A stretch of 19,550 bases of DNA, from contig DJPN01000020.1 of the NCBI GenBank assembly GCA_002438565.1, positions 51,199 through 70,748 on the forward strand. The letters run 5' to 3'. This DNA comes from Alphaproteobacteria bacterium UBA6411 (lineage in GTDB: Bacteria; Pseudomonadota; Alphaproteobacteria; CAAGCB01; CAG-977). The first letter of the stretch is position 1, and each line of letters starts with the position of its first letter. The notes under the pieces are model-generated. The model ran no database searches and had not been told where the DNA came from. It saw only the letters and a program-made list of their open reading frames with translations. This document shows positions 1 through 6,385 of this stretch, in pieces. A program made the position numbers and the translations under genes.

Positions 1-2
1 CG

Positions 3-419
3 AATGCAAACGAAAAAACGAATCAAAACGAAAAAAGAAACAAAGAAAAGATACCCCCTGCACCCCCAGAAGAAGAAAAAAATAAAAATATATATATACC
101 CCCCTCTTTCAAAGAAAGAGACCCCCAAGGGGGCGCGCTCTCTTTTCGCAAGCCCACGGTCGAAGAGGTGAAAGCTTACTGTTTCGAGAGGGGCAACAGC
201 GTAAACGCATCGGCGTTCGTGGACTTTTACGAAGCCAAAGGGTGGAAAATCGGCAAGAATCCGATGAAAGACTGGCGGGCGGCTGTCAGAACGTGGGAAA
301 AACGGGACAGTGACGGCGCGTCCGTTCCAAGACAGCCCGAAGCCGCATCTTCGCCGACGGATTACGACGGACGCTTTGCGTGGATTGAAGAACTGAAACG
401 GAGCACGACGCATGCTTGA
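3..419 (+). CDS. Phage replication protein (replisome-organiser-like), C-terminal part, 5' end outside window
   Basis: An open frame enters from the left edge and ends at 417-419; 138 residues are visible and no start is needed inside the window. A GTG at 168 could be taken as a start, but the frame is open upstream and reads a typical linker, so that GTG is probably internal. The first ~55 residues are a low-complexity linker rich in Asn, Lys, Glu and Pro. It is followed by a compact module (KPTVEEVKAYC, then FVDFYEAKGWKIGKNPMKDW, then AAVRTWEKR) that I recognise as the usual C-terminal element of phage and prophage replisome-organiser or DnaD-like replication proteins. In that family the N-terminal part is a winged helix binding the origin; it lies outside the window. 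The next gene overlaps it by 8 bases, which supports co-translation with a helicase-loader-type partner. The family call is from motif memory; the exact subfamily is not certain. Confidence 0.72.
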   Translation, partial: NANEKTNQNEKRNKEKIPPAPPEEEKNKNIYIPPSFKERDPQGGALSFRKPTVEEVKAYCFERGNSVNASAFVDFYEAKGWKIGKNPMKDWRAAVRTWEKRDSDGASVPRQPEAASSPTDYDGRFAWIEELKRSTTHA

Positions 420-972
420 ACAAACGGAAAAAGCTTTGTACGTCTTGACGGAGTTGTACGGGACGCCGTCGTCTTTCGCAAAGCCGAAAGAGGGGTTTAA
501 CAGGGAAGCGTTTCTTGGCGAATGGGACAAGGCGTTGGGCGATTACAGCGTGGAACAAGTCGAAGAAGCCTGCCGCCGTGTTTTCAAGTTTCGCAAAGCA
601 ACATCGTTTCCCAGCCTGCAGCACGTTTTGGCGGAATTGGACGGGCAGGAAAAGAAAGCCCTTATCTGGCGCAATCTGGCGGCACAAGGCGAAATGGACG
701 TTTCGGTTTCATACAGTCCGATAAACGATTTGCTGGACAGACGCTGCCGTGCCGTCTGCAACGGCATCAACGGCGTTCCCGTTCTGGCGCACGAGTTCGA
801 CAGCGCATTCAGAGCCGCTATTGTCGAAGCCGAGATGATCGCCCCGAATGGGAAAAGCAAAAGCACGGGCGAACTGTTCGGGCTTGCCTGCGCAAACTGG
901 GGCGTCGGCGAGTTTTGGGCGAAAGTGGACGGGCATTTGGAGCGCATTGTCGCAGAAAGGCGGGCGGCATGA
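412..972 (+). CDS. Putative helicase loader / replication accessory protein (G39P- or lambda P-like)
   Basis: 186 residues, starting at the ATG inside the end of the upstream gene with GGAG at 400-403 eight bases before it. Residues ~30-75 show the pattern of phage G39P-type loader/inhibitor N-termini: a Trp (W38) in FLGEWDKALGDYS, a helix EQVEEACRRVFKF, then SFPSLQHVLAEL (S65-F66-P67-S68). In known phages such proteins bind the replicative helicase and bring it to the origin-bound organiser, and the position directly behind an organiser-like gene fits that job. The remaining ~100 residues (with a CRAVCNGINGVPVLAHEF segment and a C-terminal amphipathic helix) are not recognised. No ATPase motifs are present, so it is not a DnaC-type AAA+ loader. 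Alternative: an unrelated replication-module protein. The functional call is an inference from a short motif and gene order. Confidence 0.45.
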   Translation: MLEQTEKALYVLTELYGTPSSFAKPKEGFNREAFLGEWDKALGDYSVEQVEEACRRVFKFRKATSFPSLQHVLAELDGQEKKALIWRNLAAQGEMDVSVSYSPINDLLDRRCRAVCNGINGVPVLAHEFDSAFRAAIVEAEMIAPNGKSKSTGELFGLACANWGVGEFWAKVDGHLERIVAERRAA

Positions 973-1388
973 CGGTTGAGGAAGTCGAACGGCGAATTTA
1001 TAGGGCTTTCCGCGTTATTCGCACTTTGCCGGACGGCGCGCCCGCGGAAGCGAAAAGCACGCTTGCCAACATCATCACGTCCGAATATCCGCCCGACGCT
1101 ATGGACGTGTTTGTCGGGCAGGAACGCTATACGGCTTTGGATTACACAGAAGCATTTGAGGTCTTGGAACGCTGGTGGAAGTGCCCGCTTGACCCGGACG
1201 ATTACAAGCTGATTGCGTTCCGGTGCGGCGCCGAATGCGTCATTGACGGCAAACGGTACGAATGGAGCAAGGTTCGCCGTTGGAAAGAGGTCGCATACCG
1301 TTTCCATTGTCACAGAAACACAGCGCGCAATCGTTGGCAATCGGCAATGGAACGGATTTATCGGTTTGCTTTTGTCAATTCTGGCTAA
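969..1388 (+). CDS. DUF6362 family protein with C-terminal helix-turn-helix
   Basis: 139 residues. The ATG at 969 overlaps the preceding stop (ATGA), a typical translational coupling. A longer frame open back to 522 exists, but its extra part lies out of frame inside the previous gene and is Arg/Ser-rich like other shadow frames here, so 969 is chosen. The features I recognise as DUF6362 are the central W-W-K-C-P-L-D-P-D-D-Y segment and a C-terminal block RRWKEVAYRFHCHRNTARNRW (residues ~106-126), which reads as a helix-turn-helix in which a Trp-Lys-x-Val helix is followed by a recognition helix with Arg/Asn-Thr-Ala. The family's function is not established; it occurs in phages and prophages, mainly of proteobacteria. 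Its place at the junction of replication and packaging genes, directly before an array of direct repeats, makes DNA binding there plausible (inference). Confidence 0.7.
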   Translation: MTVEEVERRIYRAFRVIRTLPDGAPAEAKSTLANIITSEYPPDAMDVFVGQERYTALDYTEAFEVLERWWKCPLDPDDYKLIAFRCGAECVIDGKRYEWSKVRRWKEVAYRFHCHRNTARNRWQSAMERIYRFAFVNSG

Positions 1389-1389
1389 A

Positions 1390-1432
1390 ATTGTGCACGA
1401 TTGTGCATCATTGTGCATTTTTGTATTGTGCA
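1390..1432 (+). repeat. Phased direct repeats of ATTGTGCA (possible operator, iteron or terminase site)
   Basis: Four exact copies of the 8-mer ATTGTGCA begin at 1390, 1400, 1410 and 1425, that is at steps of 10, 10 and 15 bases. The last two copies extend to a shared 12-mer TTGTGCATTTTT (1411-1422 and 1426-1437). Steps of about one helical turn place three copies on the same face of the DNA, as in activator or replication-initiator binding arrays. The array starts two bases after the stop of the DUF6362 gene and ends about 40 bases before a candidate promoter start. The protein that binds is unknown. Confidence 0.7.
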
Positions 1433-1458
1433 TTTTTCCCGGAAATGGGGTATATTTT

Positions 1459-1467
1459 TGATATGAT
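1459..1467 (+). promoter_or_regulatory. Candidate extended -10 promoter for the packaging/structural operon
   Basis: TGATATGAT matches the extended -10 pattern TGnTATAAT with one mismatch. No good -35 is seen 16-18 bases upstream (about 1439-1444 reads ccggaa), so an activator bound at the direct repeats just upstream, or the extended -10 itself, would have to compensate. It lies in the first substantial non-coding gap of the window, upstream of the terminase and head genes. Transcription would start near 1474 and read through a hairpin at 1530-1554. This is a pattern match only. Confidence 0.35.
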
Positions 1468-1529
1468 CGAAACGAATTGCGGAATGAAGCTTCGTTCGAT
1501 TCGGACTTTCATTTCTTTATCATCTCGTG

Positions 1530-1561
1530 CCGCCTGTTTGCCATGGACAGGCGGTTCTTTT
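1530..1561 (+). terminator. Intrinsic terminator-like hairpin in the leader before the packaging genes
   Basis: A perfect 8-base-pair stem, CCGCCTGT (1530-1537) with ACAGGCGG (1547-1554), encloses a 9-base loop and is followed by TTCTTTT (1555-1561). The GGAG ribosome binding site of the next gene starts at 1564. It could end transcription from the replication genes, or act as an attenuator or anti-termination target for the late genes, because the candidate promoter at 1459-1467 lies upstream of it. Confidence 0.65.
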
Positions 1562-1575
1562 ATGGAGATTTCAAA

Positions 1576-1770
1576 ATGATTTACACAGCAAACCGTGAAA
1601 TCGTCCTGCCCGACGGTTCAATCGTTCCCGAAGGCAAAGAGTTTAAACTGAACGTCAATCCCGCGTTGCTGGGAATTGAAAATTTCGTTTCCCCCGTAGC
1701 CGCCAAGGCGAAAGCGTCCGACGGCGACAAAACCGAAAAAACCGCCAAGACGAACAAGGCGAAAGCGTGA
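1576..1770 (+). CDS. Small hypothetical protein upstream of terminase (64 residues)
   Basis: A start at ATG 1576 is chosen because GGAG (1564-1567) lies eight bases before it. The same frame is open back to 1477, but that stretch contains the terminator hairpin. The N-terminal half (IVLPDGSIVPEGKEFKLN, residues ~9-26) looks like a short beta-hairpin domain. The C-terminal third is a low-complexity Lys/Ala/Thr tail. Small proteins of this sort are common at the start of phage packaging modules, but I do not recognise the family and assign no function. It is followed after 45 bases by the small terminase gene, probably in the same transcript. Confidence 0.7.
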   Translation: MIYTANREIVLPDGSIVPEGKEFKLNVNPALLGIENFVSPVAAKAKASDGDKTEKTAKTNKAKA

Positions 1771-1815
1771 TTCTTTTCACTCTGCCTTTGAGCGACCCGA
1801 AAGGATAATCCGACA

Positions 1816-2259
1816 ATGACAGAAAAGAAAAAGAGAACAAAGGTTGTTCGCAAAGAAACGCCGCTGGAACGGGCTAAAAAAGTTATCGCGCTGATTGCCG
1901 ACGGAATGTCTTACCGGCAAGCGCGCGAAGAGCAGAACATCGGAAACAGCAAATTCTTCGAGCTGTTGGAAAGCGACGCTCAGTTAAAGGAGCAGTACGC
2001 GAGGGCGAGAGAAAAGCGCGGCGAAACGTTCATCGACAAAATCGAAGACATTGAAGCAATGCTGGTTGCGGGGCAAATCGACCCCGCGGCGGCGCGGGTT
2101 CTGATTGATGCGGAAAAATGGAAAGCCGCGAAGTTCTATCCGAAGATGTACGGCGACAAACAGCAAGTCGATGTGAACGTAACGAATTTCAGCCTGTTTG
2201 AAAAAGCCGCGGAAGAAAGGGCGAAGATTTATGAAAATCAGTCAAAAGACCCTGCGTGA
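1816..2259 (+). CDS. terS: Terminase small subunit
   Basis: 147 residues, with AAGGA at 1801-1805 before the ATG. The small subunit recognises the phage packaging site on concatemeric DNA and delivers it to the large subunit. A Lys/Arg-rich N-terminus is followed by a helix-turn-helix (residues ~18-55: ERAKKVIALIADGMSYRQA, then NIGNSKFFELLESD), as in DNA-binding domains of small terminases. Next comes a long helical oligomerisation region and the family's typical ending, in which a helix with DAEKWKAAKFYPKMYGDK precedes a short C-terminal tail. Length is normal. The 3' end overlaps the large-subunit gene by 29 bases, as is common for this pair. Confidence 0.88.
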   Translation: MTEKKKRTKVVRKETPLERAKKVIALIADGMSYRQAREEQNIGNSKFFELLESDAQLKEQYARAREKRGETFIDKIEDIEAMLVAGQIDPAAARVLIDAEKWKAAKFYPKMYGDKQQVDVNVTNFSLFEKAAEERAKIYENQSKDPA

Positions 2260-3715
2260 TATGGAAAACAGTCTGGTGGCTTTCCGCTTTGTCGCTTTGG
2301 CGAACGATCCGGAAAAGGAATTGCCGCCCGCAAAGTTCCATTACGATTTGTCCGACCTGCTGCTGAAAGACAAGGCGAACGTCGCAATCGAGATGTTCCG
2401 CGAAAGCGGCAAATCGTCTTATGCGTTGAGAACGTTTCCGCTGCATTGCCTTTGCTATCCGAAAACGGGGCTGAATTTCATCGTCATTATCAAACAAAAC
2501 CAGCGTATGGCTTCGGCAAAACTGAAAGATTTAATCGCCGAGTACGAAGCCAATCCGTTGATTAAGCACAACTTGGTCAAAATACGCGAAGAATCCGACC
2601 GCGCGTTTTCCGTTGACGTGAAAGACCGCGACGGAAAAACGGTCAATGTCCGCATCGAAGCATACGGCAAAGGGTCGGGCATTCGCGGCTTGTCGAACCA
2701 AGACCGCCGCCCGTCCATCGTGATTTTGGACGACATACAGGACAAGGACGACAGCCGCAGCGAAACCATTATGGCGGCAGACTGGGACTGGTTCTTGTCG
2801 GATATTAAATTTTTGGGAAAAACGTCGCGCATTTTTATGATTGGCAACAATCTGGGCGAAAAGTGCGTCATTGAGCGCTGTATGCAAAACGCCGACGAGT
2901 TGGGCTACAAATCAATACGCGTTCCCGTTATCGAAAACGGCGTGCCGACGTGGGCGGAAAAGGACAGTTTGGAAAGTATCGAAGCCGAAAAGGCGAGCTT
3001 TGCCAAAATGGGAAAGCTGGATATTTGGTACGCCGAAAAAATGTGCCAAGCGGTCGCCGAACAAAACCGCGTGTTTCTGGAAGACGATTTCCGCTATTAT
3101 TCGCCCGCGTGGAAAGACGATTTAATCAAGCGGTCAAACGTGTTCGCCTGCATGGACCCCGCGTCATCGACAAACCCCGAATCGTGCTACCGCGCCATTA
3201 CGGTCACGGCGGTTGACGCGGACAATAAATGGTTTTTGTTGAATGTCCGCTACGGACGTTGGGACAGCGCGGAAATGGTGAACATCATATTCGACGTTGT
3301 CCGGCAGTACGGTTTGCGCGATTTTTGCGTGGAGAAAGGCTGGTGGGAACAGGTTATGCGTCCGTTTTTGACCGCCGAGATGAAACGCCGGAACGTGTTT
3401 TTCAACGTCGTTCCCATGGAACACGCCAAGCGCGGGTCGAAACTGGAACGCATCAAGTTGCTTCAACCGCGTTTCAAGGCGCATTCTATTTTCTTTCCCG
3501 ACGATGCCGACTGGCTGCCGGAGTTCAAGGCGGAGCTGGCGGGCGTGACGAAGGACGCGATTAAAAGCGAGTTCATCGATTGCGTTGACGCGTTTGCGAT
3601 GACCGAACAGGTCGCCGTTCCGCCTGTCAATGCCGCTCCGTCTTTCGAGCGTTCGCAGTATCAGCGCAGAGCCGACACGTCCAGCCAAAGCCTGTTCAGC
3701 ATAGCGGGGTATTGA
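2231..3715 (+). CDS. terL: Terminase large subunit (packaging ATPase and nuclease)
   Basis: 494 residues from ATG 2231, which has AAGG about ten bases upstream; the frame is also open from a TTG at 2198 inside terS, which is less likely. It is the DNA-packaging motor docked on the portal. The N-terminal ATPase shows a phage-type Walker A (FRESGKS, residues 56-62) and Walker B (SIVILDD, 162-168, with D167/D168). The C-terminal RNase H-like nuclease shows the expected acidic residues: D309 in CMDPASST, E368 in CVEKGWWEQ as the probable second acid, and D453 (or D450) in FIDCVDAFAM. Both halves look intact and of normal length. The small subunit lies upstream, and the next gene starts immediately after the stop. 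Confidence 0.95.
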   Translation: MKISQKTLRDMENSLVAFRFVALANDPEKELPPAKFHYDLSDLLLKDKANVAIEMFRESGKSSYALRTFPLHCLCYPKTGLNFIVIIKQNQRMASAKLKDLIAEYEANPLIKHNLVKIREESDRAFSVDVKDRDGKTVNVRIEAYGKGSGIRGLSNQDRRPSIVILDDIQDKDDSRSETIMAADWDWFLSDIKFLGKTSRIFMIGNNLGEKCVIERCMQNADELGYKSIRVPVIENGVPTWAEKDSLESIEAEKASFAKMGKLDIWYAEKMCQAVAEQNRVFLEDDFRYYSPAWKDDLIKRSNVFACMDPASSTNPESCYRAITVTAVDADNKWFLLNVRYGRWDSAEMVNIIFDVVRQYGLRDFCVEKGWWEQVMRPFLTAEMKRRNVFFNVVPMEHAKRGSKLERIKLLQPRFKAHSIFFPDDADWLPEFKAELAGVTKDAIKSEFIDCVDAFAMTEQVAVPPVNAAPSFERSQYQRRADTSSQSLFSIAGY

Positions 3716-4117
3716 ATGAAAATCGAAGCGATGAAAGACGTTCCGCGGGACGTTATCGAAAACTGGATTAAAACCGTCAATGCGGAATACGGGCTGACGG
3801 AAAGAAACCGTTTCACGATCAGCTACATTGATTCTATTCGCGACGGGTCGATTTTCATTCACGACGAAGACAAGTACGCGGTTTTAACGCCTTGCCCCGA
3901 TTTATGGGGGAACAAGGAAATCGTCGTCGTTTCGTTCTACATACGTCCCGAAAAGCGTTCATTCAAAACGCTGAACGAACTGCAAAACGTCATTGAACAA
4001 ACGGCGCGCGAAAACGGGGCGAAGTACATCAACGAGGGAAGCCACTTTGAACCGCGGCTTCACCTTTATCTGCAATACCGCGGCTTTGAAGTCGCTAATT
4101 TAAGAAAGGAATTGTGA
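3716..4117 (+). CDS. GNAT-like protein (T7 gp13-type), between terminase and portal
   Basis: 133 residues, starting on the base after the terL stop. The layout fits a GNAT fold: an N-terminal helix (DVPRDVIENWIKTV), beta strands (DGSIFIHDEDKYAVLTP and GNKEIVVVSFYIRPEKRSF, residues ~65-83), a helix NELQNVIEQTARENGAKYI and a final strand RGFEV (122-126). The canonical acetyl-CoA loop (Q/RxxGxG/A) is absent or degenerate; RPEKRS occupies its place. T7 gp13 and related DUF2833 proteins share this GNAT-like architecture and are needed for virion maturation rather than known acetyl transfer. Gene position among assembly genes supports an assembly role here. Family assignment is from fold pattern and context, not from a search. 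Confidence 0.55.
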   Translation: MKIEAMKDVPRDVIENWIKTVNAEYGLTERNRFTISYIDSIRDGSIFIHDEDKYAVLTPCPDLWGNKEIVVVSFYIRPEKRSFKTLNELQNVIEQTARENGAKYINEGSHFEPRLHLYLQYRGFEVANLRKEL

Positions 4118-4118
4118 A

Positions 4119-4526
4119 ATGGGCGGAAAAAATCCGATTAAAAGCTGGGTGAAGGCTCCGATTGACGCGGTCAAATCCCTTGCAAAAGGGGATATCGGCG
4201 GCGTGATTGACGCTGCGGGACGCGCCGCCAGCTTCGGCACTGTGTCCACAAACGATATCAGCGGGCGCACGGCGGCGGAAGAAAGGGCAAAAGCCGCCGA
4301 AGCCGCAAGCGCGCAACAGACGGAAGCGATTAACAATCTGGCAAAAGCGCAGACGACGGCGGCAACCGATGCCAATGCCAAAAGACGCGCGGCAACCGAT
4401 GCCAATGCCAAAAGACGCGCGGCAACCGCCGAAATGACAAAGACGATTTACACAACCGCTTTGGGCGCGGTCAACGAAACAGCGGAAAACGCGCCCTTGA
4501 AGAAAAAAACGCTGTTGGGAGGTTGA
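4119..4526 (+). CDS. Small Ala-rich structural or accessory protein with internal repeat
   Basis: 135 residues with AAGGA about eight bases before the ATG. The N-terminal part (GGKNPIKSWVKAPIDAVKSLAKGDIGGVIDAAGR) is amphipathic with Gly, as in proteins that touch membranes or lie inside virions. From residue ~50 on it is almost purely Ala/Lys/Glu/Thr and predicted helical or coiled coil. Residues ~81-100 are two identical copies of a 10-residue unit (ATDANAKRRA). The family is not recognised. The stop is one base before the portal start, so the two genes are coupled, and a head or connector role is possible (inference from context). Confidence 0.75.
   Translation: MGGKNPIKSWVKAPIDAVKSLAKGDIGGVIDAAGRAASFGTVSTNDISGRTAAEERAKAAEAASAQQTEAINNLAKAQTTAATDANAKRRAATDANAKRRAATAEMTKTIYTTALGAVNETAENAPLKKKTLLGG
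4361..4420 (+). repeat. Exact 30-base tandem duplication (two copies plus partial third)
   Basis: Bases 4361-4390 and 4391-4420 are identical, and the next eight bases (4421-4428) start a third copy. The unit length is a multiple of three, so it adds ten residues (ATDANAKRRA) without breaking the frame of the host gene. Complete identity suggests a recent slippage event in a length-tolerant helical linker. Confidence 0.95.
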
Positions 4527-4527
4527 T

Positions 4528-6147
4528 ATGGACCTGTCCGCCGAAAAAATCGTCAAAAATTACAAACAGCTGGAAAGCCAGCGCAGCGCATGGAGCGGAT
4601 TATATCAAAAACTGCATGATTTCTTTTATGTTGAAAGCGGAAACGTGATTGACACGAAAGACTCCGTCGGCGTTCCGAAGCTGTTGGACAGCACATCGTT
4701 GGATTGCGCGGACGTTTTGGCGGCGGGATTGTCCAACTATTTGACGCCGGAATCGTCGAAATGGCTGTTTTTGCAGCATTCCAACCCCGAAATGCGCGAA
4801 GACGACGAAGTCAAAACGTGGATGCAGGAAGTATCCGACGAAGTTTTGCTGACATTGTCGCGGTCTAATTTTTACAACCAGATGCCGATATTCTACAAAG
4901 CGTCCGGCGTGTACGGCACGGCGGCATTGTTTGCCGAAAAGGACAGCGAAGACGGAGTCCGGTTTTACAATATCCCTATTTCCAAGACGTTCATCACGGA
5001 AGACGCAAGGGAACGTCCCAGCGAGTTTTATCTGGTGCTGGAATACACGGCGGAACAGGCATTGTCCCGCTTCGGTTCGGAATGTTCCCAAGCCGTCAAA
5101 GACGATTACGCGAACGGCAGAAGCGACCAAAAATATAAATTCCTGTGTTATTTCGGAAAGCGGCAGGAACGGGAGGACGGGAAAATCGACAAGGCGAATA
5201 TGCCCGTCCGTATGGCGTGGGTTGACGTGGAAACGCGGAAAATCGTCAAAGAAGACGGCTTTATGTCAATGCCCGTTGTCGCGCACCGATTTTACAAAAG
5301 GGCGCAGGAGGTTTACGGTTATTCGCCGGCGATGAAAGCTTTGCCTTATGTTCGGGCGGCGAACACCATCGCCGACACGATGCTGAGGGCGGGAATGAAG
5401 CTTGCCGACCCGCCCATCGCTTTGCCCGACGACGCGTTTCTGGGGACGCCGAATTTCAATCCGCGGCAAATCAACTACTACCGCCGCGGCAGTCTGACGC
5501 CGAAAGACGATATTATCCCTATCGGCAATTACGGACAGCCCGCGCTTGGAATTGAGTTCCTTGAATACTATCAGCAGCAGATACGCGGCGTGATGTTCTA
5601 TGAAACGTTCCAAGCGTTCAGCAGTATCACGAAGCAGATGACCGTTCCCGAAGTCATGGAGCGGGTTTCCGAAAAAATGACATTGCTGGGACCGGCTGTC
5701 GGACGGTTTATGAACGACGTTTTACAGCCGCTGATCGAAAAAGTCGTTTTTATCCTGTGGGACAGCGGGCGGCTGCCGGATATGCCGGACATTATGAAGC
5801 AAGACCCGTCGTTTGAAGTGAAATTCGTCGGGCGGCTGATACAGTCCCAGCGGCAAAGCGAGGTCAACAACATTGTCAACGCGCTGACAATCGCGGGGCA
5901 AATCGCCCAATTCAAGCCGGAGGTTTTGGATTTAATCAACGGCGATGCGGCAATCGAGGAAGTGTTCGACATCACGGGCGTTTCCCAGAAAATCATCAAT
6001 GACGAAAGCACCGTTGACGCGGTTCGCAACGCCAGAGCGCAGCAACAGGCGCAAGCGGAACAGCTGACGAACGCGGCAAGCGCGGCGCAAACATACAAAA
6101 CGGCGGCGGAAGGAGCAAAGAATGAAACGGAAGCAAGCGACGCTTAG
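4528..6147 (+). CDS. Portal protein (head-to-tail connector, T7 gp8-like)
   Basis: 539 residues. The ATG is preceded by GGGAGG and lies just after the previous stop. The portal forms the dodecameric ring at one capsid vertex, through which DNA is packed and ejected, and is the dock for the terminase and then for the tail adaptor. The N-terminus (KIVKNYKQLESQRSAWSGLY, then an LLDSTSLDCADVLAAGLSNYLTPESSKWL segment at residues ~50-85) is the signature of the bacteriophage head-to-tail connector family found in podoviruses. The middle region (FMSMPVVAHRFYKRAQEVYGYSPAM, ~250-270) is also typical. The C-terminus is a helical Gln/Ala-rich barrel-like tail. Length matches the family. The next gene starts inside its last 26 bases. 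Confidence 0.93.
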   Translation: MDLSAEKIVKNYKQLESQRSAWSGLYQKLHDFFYVESGNVIDTKDSVGVPKLLDSTSLDCADVLAAGLSNYLTPESSKWLFLQHSNPEMREDDEVKTWMQEVSDEVLLTLSRSNFYNQMPIFYKASGVYGTAALFAEKDSEDGVRFYNIPISKTFITEDARERPSEFYLVLEYTAEQALSRFGSECSQAVKDDYANGRSDQKYKFLCYFGKRQEREDGKIDKANMPVRMAWVDVETRKIVKEDGFMSMPVVAHRFYKRAQEVYGYSPAMKALPYVRAANTIADTMLRAGMKLADPPIALPDDAFLGTPNFNPRQINYYRRGSLTPKDDIIPIGNYGQPALGIEFLEYYQQQIRGVMFYETFQAFSSITKQMTVPEVMERVSEKMTLLGPAVGRFMNDVLQPLIEKVVFILWDSGRLPDMPDIMKQDPSFEVKFVGRLIQSQRQSEVNNIVNALTIAGQIAQFKPEVLDLINGDAAIEEVFDITGVSQKIINDESTVDAVRNARAQQQAQAEQLTNAASAAQTYKTAAEGAKNETEASDA

Positions 6148-6385
6148 TAATCCCGCTTTTATCGAGGATTTAAAACTGGCATTGAAAGACATTGTGGCGA
6201 AATATCCCGATTTTATGCGCTTTATGGACGATTACTGCGGATACAACACGCCCGTTTTATCCTCAAATCCGGCGGAAATATCCTACGCCGCCGGAAAAAG
6301 GGACGTTGTCCTGACGCTGAAATCCATTATGCGCGACGACGTACCCGCCGAAGAAATCGCTAAATTTTATGAAAGGAAAATGTAA
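6122..6385 (+). CDS. Bbp19-like phage protein
   Basis: 87 residues, with GGAGC eight bases before the ATG and a start within the portal gene end. The core DFMRFMDDYCGYNTPVLSSNP (residues ~30-50), then a helix with AAGKRDVVLTLKSIM and a short acidic tail ending EEIAKFYERKM, match the pattern of Bordetella phage BPP-1 Bbp19 and its many podovirus relatives, which sit between portal and scaffold. The molecular function of the family is not known. Size and place are exactly as usual. Confidence 0.75.
   Translation: MKRKQATLSNPAFIEDLKLALKDIVAKYPDFMRFMDDYCGYNTPVLSSNPAEISYAAGKRDVVLTLKSIMRDDVPAEEIAKFYERKM

Larger units (their letters stand above)
1389..1575 (+). promoter_or_regulatory. Regulatory spacer between replication and packaging modules
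   Basis: This 187-base non-coding gap is the largest in the window. It holds, in order, the ATTGTGCA repeats, the candidate extended -10 promoter, an imperfect inverted repeat GAATGAAGCTTCGTTC (1482-1497), flanked by CGAAT (1473-1477) and ATTCG (1499-1503), and the terminator-like hairpin. The order activator sites, promoter, structured leader and terminator before a structural operon resembles a late control region, though other roles (origin, packaging site) are possible. Confidence 0.5.

Noticed and set aside
73..98. A-rich/TA-repeat stretch as a promoter
   Set aside because: It is TA-rich by chance of a Lys/Asn/Ile-coding linker; the frame stays open through it and no matching -35/-10 pair was found.
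522..968. Upstream extension of the DUF6362 reading frame to 522
   Set aside because: The added part overlaps the preceding gene out of frame and is Arg/Ser-rich; the ATG at 969 with ATGA coupling and the family-like N-terminus is a better start.
4500..4530. A-run (seven A at 4503-4509) before the portal as a possible programmed frameshift site
   Set aside because: The zero-frame codons are AAG AAA AAA ACG, not a canonical X XXY YYZ heptamer, and a -1 shift does not enter the portal frame; the portal has its own good ribosome binding site.
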